A stretch of DNA of 59,511 nucleotides from Erythrobacter sp. UBA1916 (GCA_002337385.1 DDFY01000003.1:172311-231821), one strand, 5' to 3'; counted from the first letter of the stretch, positions 24,927 to 34,480 are shown. Numbers and translations: made by a program. The notes: generated by a model not told the origin, from the letters alone.

Positions 24927-25583
24927 ATGCGCGTGTTGCTGGTGGAGGACGATCCGGAACTGGGCCGCAGGCTCGGCGACCGGCTGCGCGGAGCTGACTA
25001 TGCCGTGGACCTTGCCACCAGTGCCAGCGAGGCGCGTCACTGGCCCGATCTCGACATGATGGGCACGATTATCCTCGATCTCGGCCTGCCTGACGGCGAT
25101 GGCATCGAACTGCTGAAGGCCTGGCGTGCAGAGCGTATCGGCTGCCCGATCCTGATCCTGACCGCGCGCGGGAGCTGGCAAGACAAAGTCGAGGGCCTCA
25201 ACGCCGGAGCCGATGACTTCGTGGTCAAGCCAGTGCGGTTCGAGGAATTGCAGGCGCGCCTGCACGCCTTGTCGCGCCGCCATCTGGGCAAACGAAACAG
25301 CACGCTGGAGCTGAATGGCTTGCGGCTGGACCCGGTGGCCCGGACGGTCGAGGATAACGGCACGCCCTTGGCGCTCAGCCGCAAGGAGTTCGGCCTGCTG
25401 CACCTGTTTATGCGTCGGGCCGGGCAAGTCCTGCCACAAGGCGACATTCTCGAAGACCTCTACGATCTGGAATCCGAGCGCGAGCTGAACACGGTCGAGG
25501 TCCTGATCGGCCGCTTGCGGCGCAAGATCGGGCGCGACCGGATCAGCACCATACGCGGCATGGGCTACAGGTTCGAGAAGTGA
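24927..25583 (+). CDS. Two-component response regulator, OmpR/CzcR family
   Basis: The 218-aa product has a receiver domain with the acidic pair Asp8-Asp9, phospho-acceptor Asp51, Thr79 and Lys101. A winged-helix DNA-binding domain follows (residues about 125-218) with PLALSRKEFGLLHLFMRRAGQV and the recognition-helix region NTVEVLIGRLRRKIG. It is divergent from the metal efflux operon and overlaps the sensor kinase gene, so it most likely activates czcBAC in response to metal through the TTGTCAG boxes. Length and layout are typical. Confidence 0.93.
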   Translation: MRVLLVEDDPELGRRLGDRLRGADYAVDLATSASEARHWPDLDMMGTIILDLGLPDGDGIELLKAWRAERIGCPILILTARGSWQDKVEGLNAGADDFVVKPVRFEELQARLHALSRRHLGKRNSTLELNGLRLDPVARTVEDNGTPLALSRKEFGLLHLFMRRAGQVLPQGDILEDLYDLESERELNTVEVLIGRLRRKIGRDRISTIRGMGYRFEK

Positions 25584-26956
25584 GCGTCGCGAGAATCTCC
25601 ACCGGCAGCCTGCGGCTGCGGTTTCTCATGGCGGTGATGCTGTGGGTGGTGCTGGGTGTTGCCGGCATCTGGTTCACCGCCAATCGCGTGTTCGAAAAGC
25701 ATATCGAACAGATGTACCACGAAGAGCTGGAGGTGCATGTCCGCGAGCTGGGCCGCCTTACCGAGCTGGACGAAAACGGCCAACCACGGCTGATGCGGCC
25801 GCTTTCGGACCCGCGTTACGAAGAACCGCTGTCCGGTTTCTATTGGCAGGTCAGTGTGCCGGGGCAGCCCGTCCTGCGCTCCGAGAGCATGACGCGGGGG
25901 CAACTCGACGAGAGCGTCGCCCGCTCACCCGCCATTAGCCATGCGGTGGAAGCCGGGCCAACCGGTCCGGCAATCACCTATGGGTTCGTCGAACGCGGGC
26001 CGGAGGGGCAGCCGATCCACATCCTTATCGCCACCGACCGGCGCGAGCTGGACGAGGACATCGTATCGTTCACCAGCGAACTGGCCCTGTGGCTGGTGGT
26101 GCTGGCCATGCTGCTGTTGGCAACAGGGTTCGCAATCATCAGTTTCGGCCTGCGACCGCTTAGCCGCCTCGGCCAGGCGATTGCCCGGCTTCGCTCGGCC
26201 CGGGCGCAGAAGCTGGAGGGCCGCTACCCCACAGAGATTGCGCCGCTGGTCACCGATCTCAACGAGTATATCCGGCAGAACAGCGAAATCGTGGCCCGGT
26301 CTCGGGTGCAGGCGGGCAATCTGGCGCACTCGCTGCGGACGCCGCTGGCGATCCTGACAGACGAAGCCGAAGGCATCATACAGAACGAGAAATCTGCATC
26401 GTCAGGCCGGGTGGTGCTCGATCAAATCGAGAAGATGCGGCAACAGATTGACTATCAGCTGGCGCGGGTCCGCTCTGCGGCAGGAACCAGCGGCCCGGGC
26501 AGCCGCGCAATGCTGCCCGAGGTCGCCATTCCGATCATCAATGCGATGCGGCGCCTCCATCCCGCCAAGCAGTTCGTACTCACGGCGCCGGACACACCGA
26601 TAGTGGTGGCTGCCGACCCCGTGAATCTCGCCGAATTGCTGTCGATCCTGCTCGACAATGCGGGCAAATGGGCGCGCGAAACGGTGCGGCTGGATATTGC
26701 CCGCACCGAGGCCGATCGGGTCACCATCGAAATCAGCGACGACGGGCCGGGAATGACCGAGGAACAGATCGCCGCTGCCTGCGAAATCGGCACCCGGTTC
26801 GACCCCGCCATGCCGGGATCGGGGCTTGGCCTCGCAATGGCACGCGACATCTGTAGCGATATCGGCGCCAAGCTGGTGCTGCGGTCCGGCCCGCAAGGCC
26901 TGATTGCCCGCGCCGAACTGCCAGCCAGCGATACGAACGCTCGTCCGCAAGGTTGA
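25580..26956 (+). CDS. Two-component sensor histidine kinase
   Basis: An inner-membrane sensor of 458 residues: TM1 (FLMAVMLWVVLGVAGIWF), a periplasmic sensor region of about 130 residues (35-165), TM2 (LALWLVVLAMLLLATGFAII), a HAMP-like linker, the H-box with His250 in LAHSLRTPLAIL, the N-box LSILLDNAGKW and the G-boxes DDGPGMTEEQ and GSGLGLAMARDI. The GTG start overlaps the regulator stop as GTGA. Context indicates sensing of metal or envelope stress for the czc pump. The periplasmic region has no obvious His/Cys cluster, so the ligand is not evident. Confidence 0.92.
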   Translation: MSVARISTGSLRLRFLMAVMLWVVLGVAGIWFTANRVFEKHIEQMYHEELEVHVRELGRLTELDENGQPRLMRPLSDPRYEEPLSGFYWQVSVPGQPVLRSESMTRGQLDESVARSPAISHAVEAGPTGPAITYGFVERGPEGQPIHILIATDRRELDEDIVSFTSELALWLVVLAMLLLATGFAIISFGLRPLSRLGQAIARLRSARAQKLEGRYPTEIAPLVTDLNEYIRQNSEIVARSRVQAGNLAHSLRTPLAILTDEAEGIIQNEKSASSGRVVLDQIEKMRQQIDYQLARVRSAAGTSGPGSRAMLPEVAIPIINAMRRLHPAKQFVLTAPDTPIVVAADPVNLAELLSILLDNAGKWARETVRLDIARTEADRVTIEISDDGPGMTEEQIAAACEIGTRFDPAMPGSGLGLAMARDICSDIGAKLVLRSGPQGLIARAELPASDTNARPQG

Positions 26957-26978
26957 TCCGGAGCTGGCCCGGCGTCCG

Positions 26979-27605
26979 TCAGGCCGGGTATTCCAGCCCG
27001 ATAGTGCGCAGGAACAGGGAGAATTCCGCCTCGACCTGCTCTTTCGTGCGTTTGTGGAACATCTCAAATCGCGCCACCGCAGTGTAGATGTCGAACGAGA
27101 TCATCGAGAAGAACAAGCGCGACAGCACCTCGGGGTCGTCGTTGGTGATTTCGCCAGCCGCCCGAAGGTCGGCAAACACCTTGCTCATTTCGGCAATCGC
27201 GCACTCCAGGTGCTCGCCGCGGAACTGTTGCGAGAATTTCTCGTCGCGGATCGACTGCGCCACCGACGCCCGCACCAACCGGATATTCTCCTCGGTCAGG
27301 GCCTTGGCTCTCAGGCGCAGCAGCATTTCGCGCAGCATCACCGCTGGCGGCAAACCAAGCTCGCGCACTTCGACGATGATCGCGCGCGCCTCATCAGGCC
27401 GACGGCGCAGCACCTGCGCCAGCAGGCCCTCCTTGGTCTCGAACAGCTTATAAAGCGTCGCCAGCGAGCCGCCGGAACGCGCAACAATGGCGGTCAGCGT
27501 GGTATCGTCAAACCCCTGCTCGCCGAACAGTTGCTCGGCAGCATCCAGCATCGCCACGCGGCGTGATTGCAGCCTCTGGTCCTGCAAATCCTCAGTGTGA
27601 TTCAC
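26979..27605 (-). CDS. TetR family transcriptional repressor
   Basis: The 208-aa product has an N-terminal helix-turn-helix (AMLDAAEQLFGEQGFDDTTLTAIVARSG, then SLATLYKLFETKEGLLAQVL) and a C-terminal ligand-binding helical domain. The start is a GTG at 27603-27605 preceded by a perfect AGGAGG at good spacing, which overrides the longer frame from 27686 that would run through the divergent promoter region. It diverges from an RND drug-efflux operon, the usual AcrR/TtgR arrangement, and probably represses it and itself. The inducer cannot be told. Confidence 0.92.
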   Translation of the reverse strand: MNHTEDLQDQRLQSRRVAMLDAAEQLFGEQGFDDTTLTAIVARSGGSLATLYKLFETKEGLLAQVLRRRPDEARAIIVEVRELGLPPAVMLREMLLRLRAKALTEENIRLVRASVAQSIRDEKFSQQFRGEHLECAIAEMSKVFADLRAAGEITNDDPEVLSRLFFSMISFDIYTAVARFEMFHKRTKEQVEAEFSLFLRTIGLEYPA

Positions 27606-27631
27606 GCCTAACCTCCTTGGAACAAAAAAAT

Positions 27632-27649
27632 AACTATCATAGGCTAGTT
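27632..27649. promoter_or_regulatory. Candidate TetR operator (AACTA-N8-TAGTT)
   Basis: An inverted repeat with arms AACTA (27632-27636) and TAGTT (27645-27649) lies midway in the 99-bp spacer between the TetR gene and the efflux operon. On the minus strand it overlaps a good -10 (TATGAT) for the repressor gene. Arms are short, so confidence is modest. Confidence 0.4.
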
Positions 27650-27704
27650 GAATGTGTAAGAGGCAATACACAATTTTGCATTGCACAAGAAAACGGATCT
27701 ACTC

Positions 27705-28868
27705 ATGCGTGCCTTACAAATCGTAATTCCCTTGCTTCTGCTGTCCGCTTGCGCGGGCGAAGCAGAGCAGCCGGCGCCCCCGCCGCTTGCGGTCGAGACA
27801 GTCACGATTGAAGGCGAGCCGATTCCCAACGTGATCGAGCTGCCAGGCCGTGTAACAGCGATCCGCAAGGCGGAGGTGCGTGCCCGCGTCACCGGCATTC
27901 TTGAAGACAAGCTGCTGGATGAAGGCAGCTATGTGCGCGAAGGCCAGCCGCTATTCCGGATCGATCCGCGCGAACTGCGCGCCAGCCTTGCGCAACAGCA
28001 GGCCAGCCTGCAGCGCGCGCAGGCGACTGCCGCCAATGCACGCGGCGTGGTCGAACGTTATCGCCCGCTGGTGGAAGAAAACGCCATCAGCCGGCAGGAA
28101 TTCGACGCCGCCGTCGCCGCCTCGCGCGCCGCCGATGCCGATGTCGCGCAGATTCGCGCGCAGGTTGAATCGGCGTCGCTCCAGCTCGGCTACACCACGG
28201 TGCGCGCGCCTATCTCTGGCCGCGCGGGCCGTGCACAGGTGACCGAAGGCGCGCTCGTCAGCGCCACCGAAGCCACCTTGCTCACCACCATCGAGCAGAT
28301 CGATCAGGTCTATGTCGTGTTCTCGAACTCGGCGCAGGACGTGCTGTCGATCCGCCGCTCACTAGCTGACGGCTCGCTGGTCTTGGCCGACGATGGCAGC
28401 GTTCCGGTGACACTCACCCTTCCTGATGGGACGGAATACCCCATTGCCGGCACGATCGACTTCTTCGACCAATCGGTGAACGAGGCCACCGGCACGGTCG
28501 AGCTGCGGGCGCGCGTCGCCAACCCGGAAGGCATCTTGCTGCCCGGCCAGTTCGTCCGCGTGCGGGTCGAGGCCGGGAGTTACGTCGATGGTATCGCCGT
28601 GCCGCAGGTGGCGGTGACCATGACCGAGAACGGCGGCTCCGTATTCGTCATCGACAAGGACGGCGTGGCCCAGCTGCGCCAGATCAAGCTTGGCGCGATG
28701 TTCGATGGCAAGTGGATCGTCGAAAGTGGCCTGAAAGTGGGCGACCGGGTGATCACCAACAACATCCAGAAACTGCGCGGCGGCATGCCGGTTACGGTGG
28801 CCGGGGCGCCTCCCAGCCCCGCCCCCGCGGCCGACGCGGCTTCTCCGGCTCCGGCGCAGGCGAACTGA
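27705..28868 (+). CDS. Efflux RND transporter periplasmic adaptor (AcrA/MexA family)
   Basis: The 387-aa adaptor is a lipoprotein (LLLLSAC, Cys16). Its lipoyl halves are IRKAEVRARVTGILEDKLLDEGSYVREGQ and YTTVRAPISGRAGRAQVTEGALV, flanking an alpha-helical hairpin (about 105-165); the beta-barrel and C-terminal domains follow. The ATG at 27705 is preceded by a weak CGGA; a TTG at 27681 is also in frame but would spoil the signal peptide. It is the first gene of the MFP-RND-OMF operon, 3 bp before the pump gene, and has a Pro/Ala-rich C-terminal tail. Drug, dye or solvent export is the family role. Confidence 0.92.
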   Translation: MRALQIVIPLLLLSACAGEAEQPAPPPLAVETVTIEGEPIPNVIELPGRVTAIRKAEVRARVTGILEDKLLDEGSYVREGQPLFRIDPRELRASLAQQQASLQRAQATAANARGVVERYRPLVEENAISRQEFDAAVAASRAADADVAQIRAQVESASLQLGYTTVRAPISGRAGRAQVTEGALVSATEATLLTTIEQIDQVYVVFSNSAQDVLSIRRSLADGSLVLADDGSVPVTLTLPDGTEYPIAGTIDFFDQSVNEATGTVELRARVANPEGILLPGQFVRVRVEAGSYVDGIAVPQVAVTMTENGGSVFVIDKDGVAQLRQIKLGAMFDGKWIVESGLKVGDRVITNNIQKLRGGMPVTVAGAPPSPAPAADAASPAPAQAN

Positions 28869-28871
28869 TCC

Positions 28872-31800
28872 ATGGCTGATTTTTTCATCAGGCGGCCCAT
28901 CTTCTCATGGGTGCTCGCGATCGGCATCCTGCTCTCGGGCGTGCTCGCACTACGCTCGCTCGCCATCGAGCAATATCCCGACATCGCCCCGCCCTCGCTT
29001 ACGGTTAGCGCTGTCTACACCGGCGCCGATGCGGCCACGGTCGAGCAGAACGTCACCCAGATCCTCGAACAGGAGATCAACGGGATCGAGGGCCTGCTGT
29101 ATATGTCGGCCACCAGTTCCGCCAACGGCTCGGCCTCTATCACGGTCACCTTTGCCCCCGGCACCGACATCGATATTGCGCAGACGCAGGTGCAAAACCG
29201 CCTGAGCAGCGTCGAATCGCGCTTGCCGGAACAGGTGCGCCAGATCGGCGTGAGCGTCCGCCAGGCCAACGAAAACTTCATGCTCGTGGTCGCGCTCAGC
29301 TCGAAGAGCGGCGAGATGAGCTCGCTCGACCTTGGCAACCTCGCCACGAGCTATGTCGTTGACGAATTGCGCCGGGTGCCCGGTGTCGGTGACATCACAC
29401 AGTTCGGCTCGTCCTATGCCATGCGCATCTGGCTCGACCCGGAGAAGCTCGCCTCCTTCGGCCTCGCGCCGAGCGACGTCACTGCTGCCATACGTGAGCA
29501 GAACGCGCAGGTCGGCGCCGGTGGTCTGGGTGACCAGCCGTTCGTCAAGGGCCAGCAAATCACCGCTTCGATCGTCACCGACGACCGCCTCTCGACGGTG
29601 GAAGAATTCGAACAGATCATCCTGCGTACGCAGATCGGCGGCAACACCGTGCGACTCGGCGATGTCGCCCGCGTGGAACTGGGCGCACAGACCTACGCCA
29701 GCGACTTCGAACTGAGCGGCGCAGGGGCCGGAGGCCTCGCGGTCCAGCTCGCCACCGGGGCCAATGCGCTCGATACGGCCGAGGCGGTCAAGCAGCGCGT
29801 GGCTGAGCTGCAGGAAACGCTGCCCGACGATGTGGCCATATCCATCCCCTACGACACCACACCGTTCATCCAGATCTCGGTGGAGGAGGTCATCGTCACG
29901 CTGGTCGAGGCGATGGTGCTGGTCTTCCTGGTGATGTTCCTGTTCCTGCAGAACTGGCGCGCCACCGTTATCCCCGCGCTGGTCGTGCCGATTGCGCTGG
30001 CTGGCGCGTGCCTTGGCCTGTGGCTGTTCGGCTTCACCATCAACGTGCTGACGCTGTTCGGCATGGTGCTGGCGATCGGCATTCTCGTCGACGATGCGAT
30101 CGTGGTGATCGAGAACGTCGAGCGGATCATGTCCGAAGAGGGACTGCCGCCGCTTCAGGCCACGGAAAAGGCGATGAAGGAAATCACCGGCGCCATCATC
30201 GGCATCACGCTGGTGCTGATCGCGGTGTTCGTGCCGATGGCCTTCTTCGGCGGATCGGTGGGCGGGATCTACCGCCAGTTCTCCGTCACGCTCGCCTGTT
30301 CGATCTTCTTCTCCGCCGTGCTGGCGATCACGCTGACACCGGCGCTGTGCGCAACCTTTCTCAAGCCGGTCCACCGCAAGGATGGCGAAGAAGCCGAAGC
30401 GCCCACCACGCGCTGGGGCAAGCTGAAGGCCAAGGCCGATCGCTTCTTCGGCGGGTTCAACCGCTGGTTCTCGCGCACCACGAGCCGTTATGGCCGCACC
30501 AACGACAAGATCCTCTCCAAGCCGTTTCGCGCGCTTATGGCCTTCGTGCTGATCTGTGCGGTTACCGCATTCCTCTATCTGCGCTTGCCCACCGCCTTCC
30601 TGCCGCAGGAAGATCAGGGCGACGTGGTGACCGTGATCCAGACGCCGCCCGGTGCCACGGCCGCGCGGACGCAGGAAGTGATCAACGAACTTCAGGCCTA
30701 TTGGGACGAGCAGCCCGAGGTGAAGGCCGTGATCACCGCCAAGGGCTTCAGCTTCTTTGGCTCGGGCCAGAACAACGCGATGATGTTCGTGCAGCTCACC
30801 GACTGGTCGCAGCGCACCGCGGCCCAGAACAGCGCCGATGCTGTTGCCGGACGCGCCATGCAGCGGTTCGCCGGTCTGCCCGATGCTTCGGTGTTCGTGA
30901 TCCAGCGCCCGTCGATCCAGGCTCTCGGCGATGCCAGTGGCTTCTCGCTGAAGCTTGAAGACCGCGCAGGCCTCGGCCGCGACCAGCTGGAGGCGGCACG
31001 TAACCAGCTGCTGGGCGCGGCCATGCAAAGCAAGGTCCTGACCGGCGTGCGCCCCGAGGAGCAGCCCGACAACCCGCAACTCGAGGTGAATGTCGACCGG
31101 GTTCAGGCGCGTGCGCAAGGGCTGTCGATCAACGCGGTCAACTCGGCGCTCGCAGTCAACTTTGGCTCGTCCTACGTCAACGACTTCCCGCGCGATGGAC
31201 GTATCCAGCGGGTCATCGTGCAGGCCGATGCCGACTATCGCATGACCCCTGAGGACGTCCTCGCGCTGCGCGTACCCAATGCCGAAGGCGGACTGGTTCC
31301 CTTCAGCAGCTTCGCGCAGGTGAAATGGACTGCCGGCCCGCCAAGCCTCGCTCGCTACAACGGCTATCCCGCAATGACGATTTCGGGGCAAGCCGCACCG
31401 GGTCACTCGTCGGGTGCCGCGCTGGCGGAAATGGAAAAGCTCGCCGAAAACCTGCCCCCCGGCATCAGCTATGAATGGACCGGGCTGAGCTTCGAAGAGA
31501 AGCAAAGCGCGGGCCAGGTCGGTATTCTGCTTGGCCTGTCGCTGATGGTGGTGTTCCTGCTGCTCGCCGCTCTTTACGAGAGCTGGGCCGTGCCCTTTGC
31601 CGTGCTGCTGATCATTCCGGCAGGTGTGCTCGGCTCGGTGCTGCTCTCGATGCTGCGCGGATTTTCGGCGGACGTCTATTTCAACGTGGGCCTGATCACG
31701 ATCATCGGTCTTGCCGCAAAGAACGCGATCCTGATCGTCGAATTCGCCATCGAACACGAGGCACAGGGCAAGTCTGTCCGGCAGGCCGTCGAGGAGGCTG

Positions 31801-32057
31801 CGCGGTTGCGTCTGCGTCCGATCCTGATGACCTCGCTGGCGTTCGTCGCCGGCATGGTGCCGCTGGTGATCGCCTCGGGCGCAGGCGCGGCCAGCCGCGC
31901 GGCGGTGGGCACCGGTGTGATGGGCGGAATGATCGCAGCCACGGCCATCGGCATCTTCCTCATCCCCGTGCTCTACCTGCTGGTGCGCAAGCACCTGAGC
32001 CGCAGCCAACCCGCGGTGGCGGGCGCGCCCACTGTCAAAGAGGAGACGTCGGAATGA
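28872..32057 (+). CDS. Multidrug efflux RND permease (AcrB/MexB, HAE1 family)
   Basis: The 1061-aa pump starts MADFFIRRPIFSWVLAIGILLSG, the HAE1 signature. It has IEQYPDIAPPSLTVSAVYTGADAATVEQNV broken over the porter domain, the TM4 proton-relay pair GILVDDAIVVIENVERIM (two adjacent Asp), and the second block with GLAAKNAILIVEFA. The adjacent Asp pair separates it clearly from the CzcA-type pump at 20.6 kb. A loop of about 20 residues rich in charge (HRKDGEEAEAPTTRWGK) lies between TM6 and TM7. The stop overlaps the next start as ATGA. Function is proton-driven export of amphiphilic compounds. Confidence 0.95.
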   Translation: MADFFIRRPIFSWVLAIGILLSGVLALRSLAIEQYPDIAPPSLTVSAVYTGADAATVEQNVTQILEQEINGIEGLLYMSATSSANGSASITVTFAPGTDIDIAQTQVQNRLSSVESRLPEQVRQIGVSVRQANENFMLVVALSSKSGEMSSLDLGNLATSYVVDELRRVPGVGDITQFGSSYAMRIWLDPEKLASFGLAPSDVTAAIREQNAQVGAGGLGDQPFVKGQQITASIVTDDRLSTVEEFEQIILRTQIGGNTVRLGDVARVELGAQTYASDFELSGAGAGGLAVQLATGANALDTAEAVKQRVAELQETLPDDVAISIPYDTTPFIQISVEEVIVTLVEAMVLVFLVMFLFLQNWRATVIPALVVPIALAGACLGLWLFGFTINVLTLFGMVLAIGILVDDAIVVIENVERIMSEEGLPPLQATEKAMKEITGAIIGITLVLIAVFVPMAFFGGSVGGIYRQFSVTLACSIFFSAVLAITLTPALCATFLKPVHRKDGEEAEAPTTRWGKLKAKADRFFGGFNRWFSRTTSRYGRTNDKILSKPFRALMAFVLICAVTAFLYLRLPTAFLPQEDQGDVVTVIQTPPGATAARTQEVINELQAYWDEQPEVKAVITAKGFSFFGSGQNNAMMFVQLTDWSQRTAAQNSADAVAGRAMQRFAGLPDASVFVIQRPSIQALGDASGFSLKLEDRAGLGRDQLEAARNQLLGAAMQSKVLTGVRPEEQPDNPQLEVNVDRVQARAQGLSINAVNSALAVNFGSSYVNDFPRDGRIQRVIVQADADYRMTPEDVLALRVPNAEGGLVPFSSFAQVKWTAGPPSLARYNGYPAMTISGQAAPGHSSGAALAEMEKLAENLPPGISYEWTGLSFEEKQSAGQVGILLGLSLMVVFLLLAALYESWAVPFAVLLIIPAGVLGSVLLSMLRGFSADVYFNVGLITIIGLAAKNAILIVEFAIEHEAQGKSVRQAVEEAARLRLRPILMTSLAFVAGMVPLVIASGAGAASRAAVGTGVMGGMIAATAIGIFLIPVLYLLVRKHLSRSQPAVAGAPTVKEETSE

Positions 32058-33478
32058 CCCGCCGTTTGATCGCCCTCGCCCTGGTGGGCACTTCGCTCAC
32101 GGGCTGCGTGAACCTTGCGCCCGACAATGTGCGTCCTGACCTCGCCAATGCCAGCGACACCGCCTGGGAGGCCGACCTGCGCCCCGATGGCACAATGGTC
32201 GCCAGCACGCTGGCCTGGCAGGACTATTTCGCCGACCCGCGCCTGCAGAGGCTGATCGAGACGGGCCTTGCCAACAACCGCGACCTCGTGGCCGCCACCG
32301 CGCGGATCGAGCAGGCCCGCGCACAGTACCGGATTGAGGACGCGGACCGTCTGCCCGGTCTCGACGCCAGCGGGTCGGTGGCCAGAAGCCGCTCGCAGGT
32401 GCCTGACGGTACGGGCGGCACGGCCGCTGCCGAGGCGACCAGCTACAAGCTCGGCGTCGGCGTCTCGGGCTTCGAACTCGATTTCTGGGGCCGCGTGGCG
32501 AACCTCAGCGAGGCGGCGCGGGCGCGCTATCTCGCCAGTGAAGCGGCGCAGCGCGCGTTCTATCTCTCGCTGATCGGCAATATCGCCAGCACCTATTTCG
32601 AGATCGCCGAAACCGACCAGCAGATCGCGCTGGCCGAAGCGACCGCCGAAAGCCGCCGCGATGCGCTGCGCATCGAAGAGCTGCGGCTGGACGCGGGTGT
32701 CGAGTCGGGCCTGTCGAGCGAGCAGGCGCGCTCCTTGCTGACCACTGCGGAACAGCAGCTGGCCGCCGAACAGCAGACCGCCGCCACCCTGCGCAACCGC
32801 TTGCGGGTGCTGGTGGGTGGGCGCGTTCCCGGTGATCTGCCCGAGGGGATCGCCCTCACCGCGCAGATCAATGCGGCTCCGCTCGCGGCGGGCCTGCCAT
32901 CGGATCTGTTGCTGGCCCGCCCAGACATCGTGCAGGCCGAGCAGGAGCTGCGCGCCGCACGGGCGAACATTGGCGCGGCGCGAGCTGCGTTCTTCCCCTC
33001 GATCAGCCTCACCGGCAATGCAGGCTATGGCTCGACCGAGCTTTCGGACCTGTTCGACAGCTCCGGCTTCGGCTGGTCGTTCGGGCCGAGCATCAACCTG
33101 CCGATCTTCGACAACGGCGGACGTCAGGCGAACCTCGACTATGCCAAGGCGATCGAGGTCGAAGAGGTCGCCAATTACGACAAGGCAGTGCAGACCGCGT
33201 TTCAGGATGTGGCCGATGCGCTGGCCGGGCGCCGCTGGATCGCCGAGCAGATCGCCGCGCAGCAGCGCAACATCGCCGCGCTTGAGGAGATCGCCCATAT
33301 CGCCCGCTTGCGTTATCGCGAAGGCGTGGCCGAATACCTCGAAGTGCTCGATGCCGAGCGCAACCTGTTCTCGGCCCGCCAGACGCTGCTTTCCACCCAG
33401 CGCGCAGCCGACCAGAACGCGGCCAGCCTCTACATCGCTTTGGGCGGCGGCATGCTATCCGGTACGGCCGAAGACTAG
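32054..33478 (+). CDS. Outer-membrane efflux lipoprotein, NodT/OprM family
   Basis: The 474-aa outer-membrane channel completes the tripartite pump. It has a lipobox (SLTGC, Cys18) and the NodT-family pattern: LIETGLANNRDLVAATARIEQARAQYRI, then GVSGFELDFWGRVANLSEAARARY, and RPDIVQAEQELRAARANIGAARAAFFPSISL, the hallmark of OprM-like proteins. A matching second half repeats the helix pair. The ATG at 32054 lies within the RND stop (ATGA); longer frames upstream only read through the pump gene. Its 3' end is convergent with the ArsR gene 3 bp away. Confidence 0.93.
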   Translation: MTRRLIALALVGTSLTGCVNLAPDNVRPDLANASDTAWEADLRPDGTMVASTLAWQDYFADPRLQRLIETGLANNRDLVAATARIEQARAQYRIEDADRLPGLDASGSVARSRSQVPDGTGGTAAAEATSYKLGVGVSGFELDFWGRVANLSEAARARYLASEAAQRAFYLSLIGNIASTYFEIAETDQQIALAEATAESRRDALRIEELRLDAGVESGLSSEQARSLLTTAEQQLAAEQQTAATLRNRLRVLVGGRVPGDLPEGIALTAQINAAPLAAGLPSDLLLARPDIVQAEQELRAARANIGAARAAFFPSISLTGNAGYGSTELSDLFDSSGFGWSFGPSINLPIFDNGGRQANLDYAKAIEVEEVANYDKAVQTAFQDVADALAGRRWIAEQIAAQQRNIAALEEIAHIARLRYREGVAEYLEVLDAERNLFSARQTLLSTQRAADQNAASLYIALGGGMLSGTAED

Positions 33479-33481
33479 GGC

Positions 33482-33826
33482 CTAGGCAAGTCGCGCAAAG
33501 TTCGCCGCACCAGGCGACGGGGTTGGCGTGCGCATGGCCTCGCCGTTTTCGTCTTTCGCGCAGATCTTGGTCAGGCATTCGAGGATCTGCCGGAAGGCCG
33601 CGCGCTCGACCCCGTAGAACACCATCTTGCCCTCGCGGCGGGTGGTGACCAGCCCGGCTTGGCGCAGGATTGCCAATTGCTGCGAAAGGCTCGGCTGGCC
33701 AATGCCGCCGATCTCCTCGATCTCGCCGACATTGCGCTCGCCCTCGCACAGGATCTTCAGAATCCGCATCCGCACCGGGTGAGCCAGCGCCTTCAGCTCC
33801 TCGACCGGCATTTCGTCGTCGGTCAT
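33482..33826 (-). CDS. ArsR/SmtB family repressor, BigR/SqrR-like
   Basis: The 114-aa winged-helix regulator has the ArsR core VEELKALAHPVRMRILKILCEGERNV (broken here by an unusual Cys27), the recognition helix region QPSLSQQLAILRQAGLVTTRREGKMVFY, and Cys84 and Cys89 near the C-terminal helix. In BigR and SqrR two cysteines form a persulfide-sensing bridge. Cys89 lies about where the C-terminal one should be, but the N-terminal cysteine is shifted by about three residues, so thiol sensing is likely rather than proven. It overlaps the peroxiredoxin gene by 4 bp and, by position, should control the divergent sulfide-oxidation operon. Confidence 0.9.
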   Translation of the reverse strand: MTDDEMPVEELKALAHPVRMRILKILCEGERNVGEIEEIGGIGQPSLSQQLAILRQAGLVTTRREGKMVFYGVERAAFRQILECLTKICAKDENGEAMRTPTPSPGAANFARLA

Positions 33827-34464
33827 ATCCCGCCTCCTTGCAGAAACCAGTCGGTCGGTTTGTCTGCCGCGAACACTTCATCGAGCGATACGCTGACCGG
33901 GTCCAGGAGGGCATCGCCCTGCTGCCAATCGGCTGGTGCAAGCTGCGTATCACCCACCGCCTGCAGGGCATCGAGCGTGCGCAGCATCTCGGGGATCGAG
34001 CGGCCGACATTGGCCGGATAGCAATTCATCGCGCGGATCGTGCCGGTCGGATCGATGAAGAAGGTGGTGCGGACCGCGCCGCTGTCGGCATCGTCGGTGC
34101 CAACCATGCCATAGGCCTGGGCAATCACCATGGTCGGATCTTCAATGATCGGGAAGCGCACTTCGATGCCGGTCCGGTCGCGGATCATCCGCAGCCAGGC
34201 GAAATGCGAGAACAGGCTGTCGACCGACAGCGCCATCAGCGCGCAGTCGCGCTTGGCGAATTCGCCTGCGGCCCGTGCCAGGCCGACGAATTCTGTGGTA
34301 CAGACAGGGGTGAAGTCCGCCGGGTGCGAGAACAGGATCAGCCAGTTCTCGCGGAAATCGGCAAGACGCACCGGGCCAGCCGTGCTGCGGGCGGTGAAGT
34401 CGGGAGCAAGGTCGCCGATACGCAGGCCGGAGCATGGCGCTGGTATATTGATATTGTCACTCAT
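33823..34464 (-). CDS. 1-Cys peroxiredoxin (Prx6 type)
   Basis: This 213-aa peroxidase has the AhpC/TSA fold start IGDLAPDFTARSTAGPVRLADF and the peroxidatic Cys55 in HPADFTPVCTTE. The long C-terminal extension of Prx6-type enzymes (LLDPVSVSLDEVFAADKPTDWFLQGGGI) is present. Other cysteines (11, 74, 148) are not in a 2-Cys resolving context. It precedes and overlaps the ArsR gene, and the pair diverges from persulfide dioxygenase. In this setting it may reduce peroxides, or reactive sulfur species, produced during sulfide oxidation; the second role is inference. Confidence 0.93.
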   Translation of the reverse strand: MSDNINIPAPCSGLRIGDLAPDFTARSTAGPVRLADFRENWLILFSHPADFTPVCTTEFVGLARAAGEFAKRDCALMALSVDSLFSHFAWLRMIRDRTGIEVRFPIIEDPTMVIAQAYGMVGTDDADSGAVRTTFFIDPTGTIRAMNCYPANVGRSIPEMLRTLDALQAVGDTQLAPADWQQGDALLDPVSVSLDEVFAADKPTDWFLQGGGI

Positions 34465-34480
34465 GCATCTTCTCTAGCAC

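Noticed and set aside
27671..27690. Second copy of the fda palindrome upstream of the efflux operon
   Set aside because: Only the CATTGCAC half is present; the other arm is absent, so the similarity is probably chance.
28950..32009. A 1019-codon minus-strand open frame
   Set aside because: It lies exactly antisense to the AcrB-type pump gene, is rich in His, Arg and Gln as expected of antisense high-GC frames, and has no family features.
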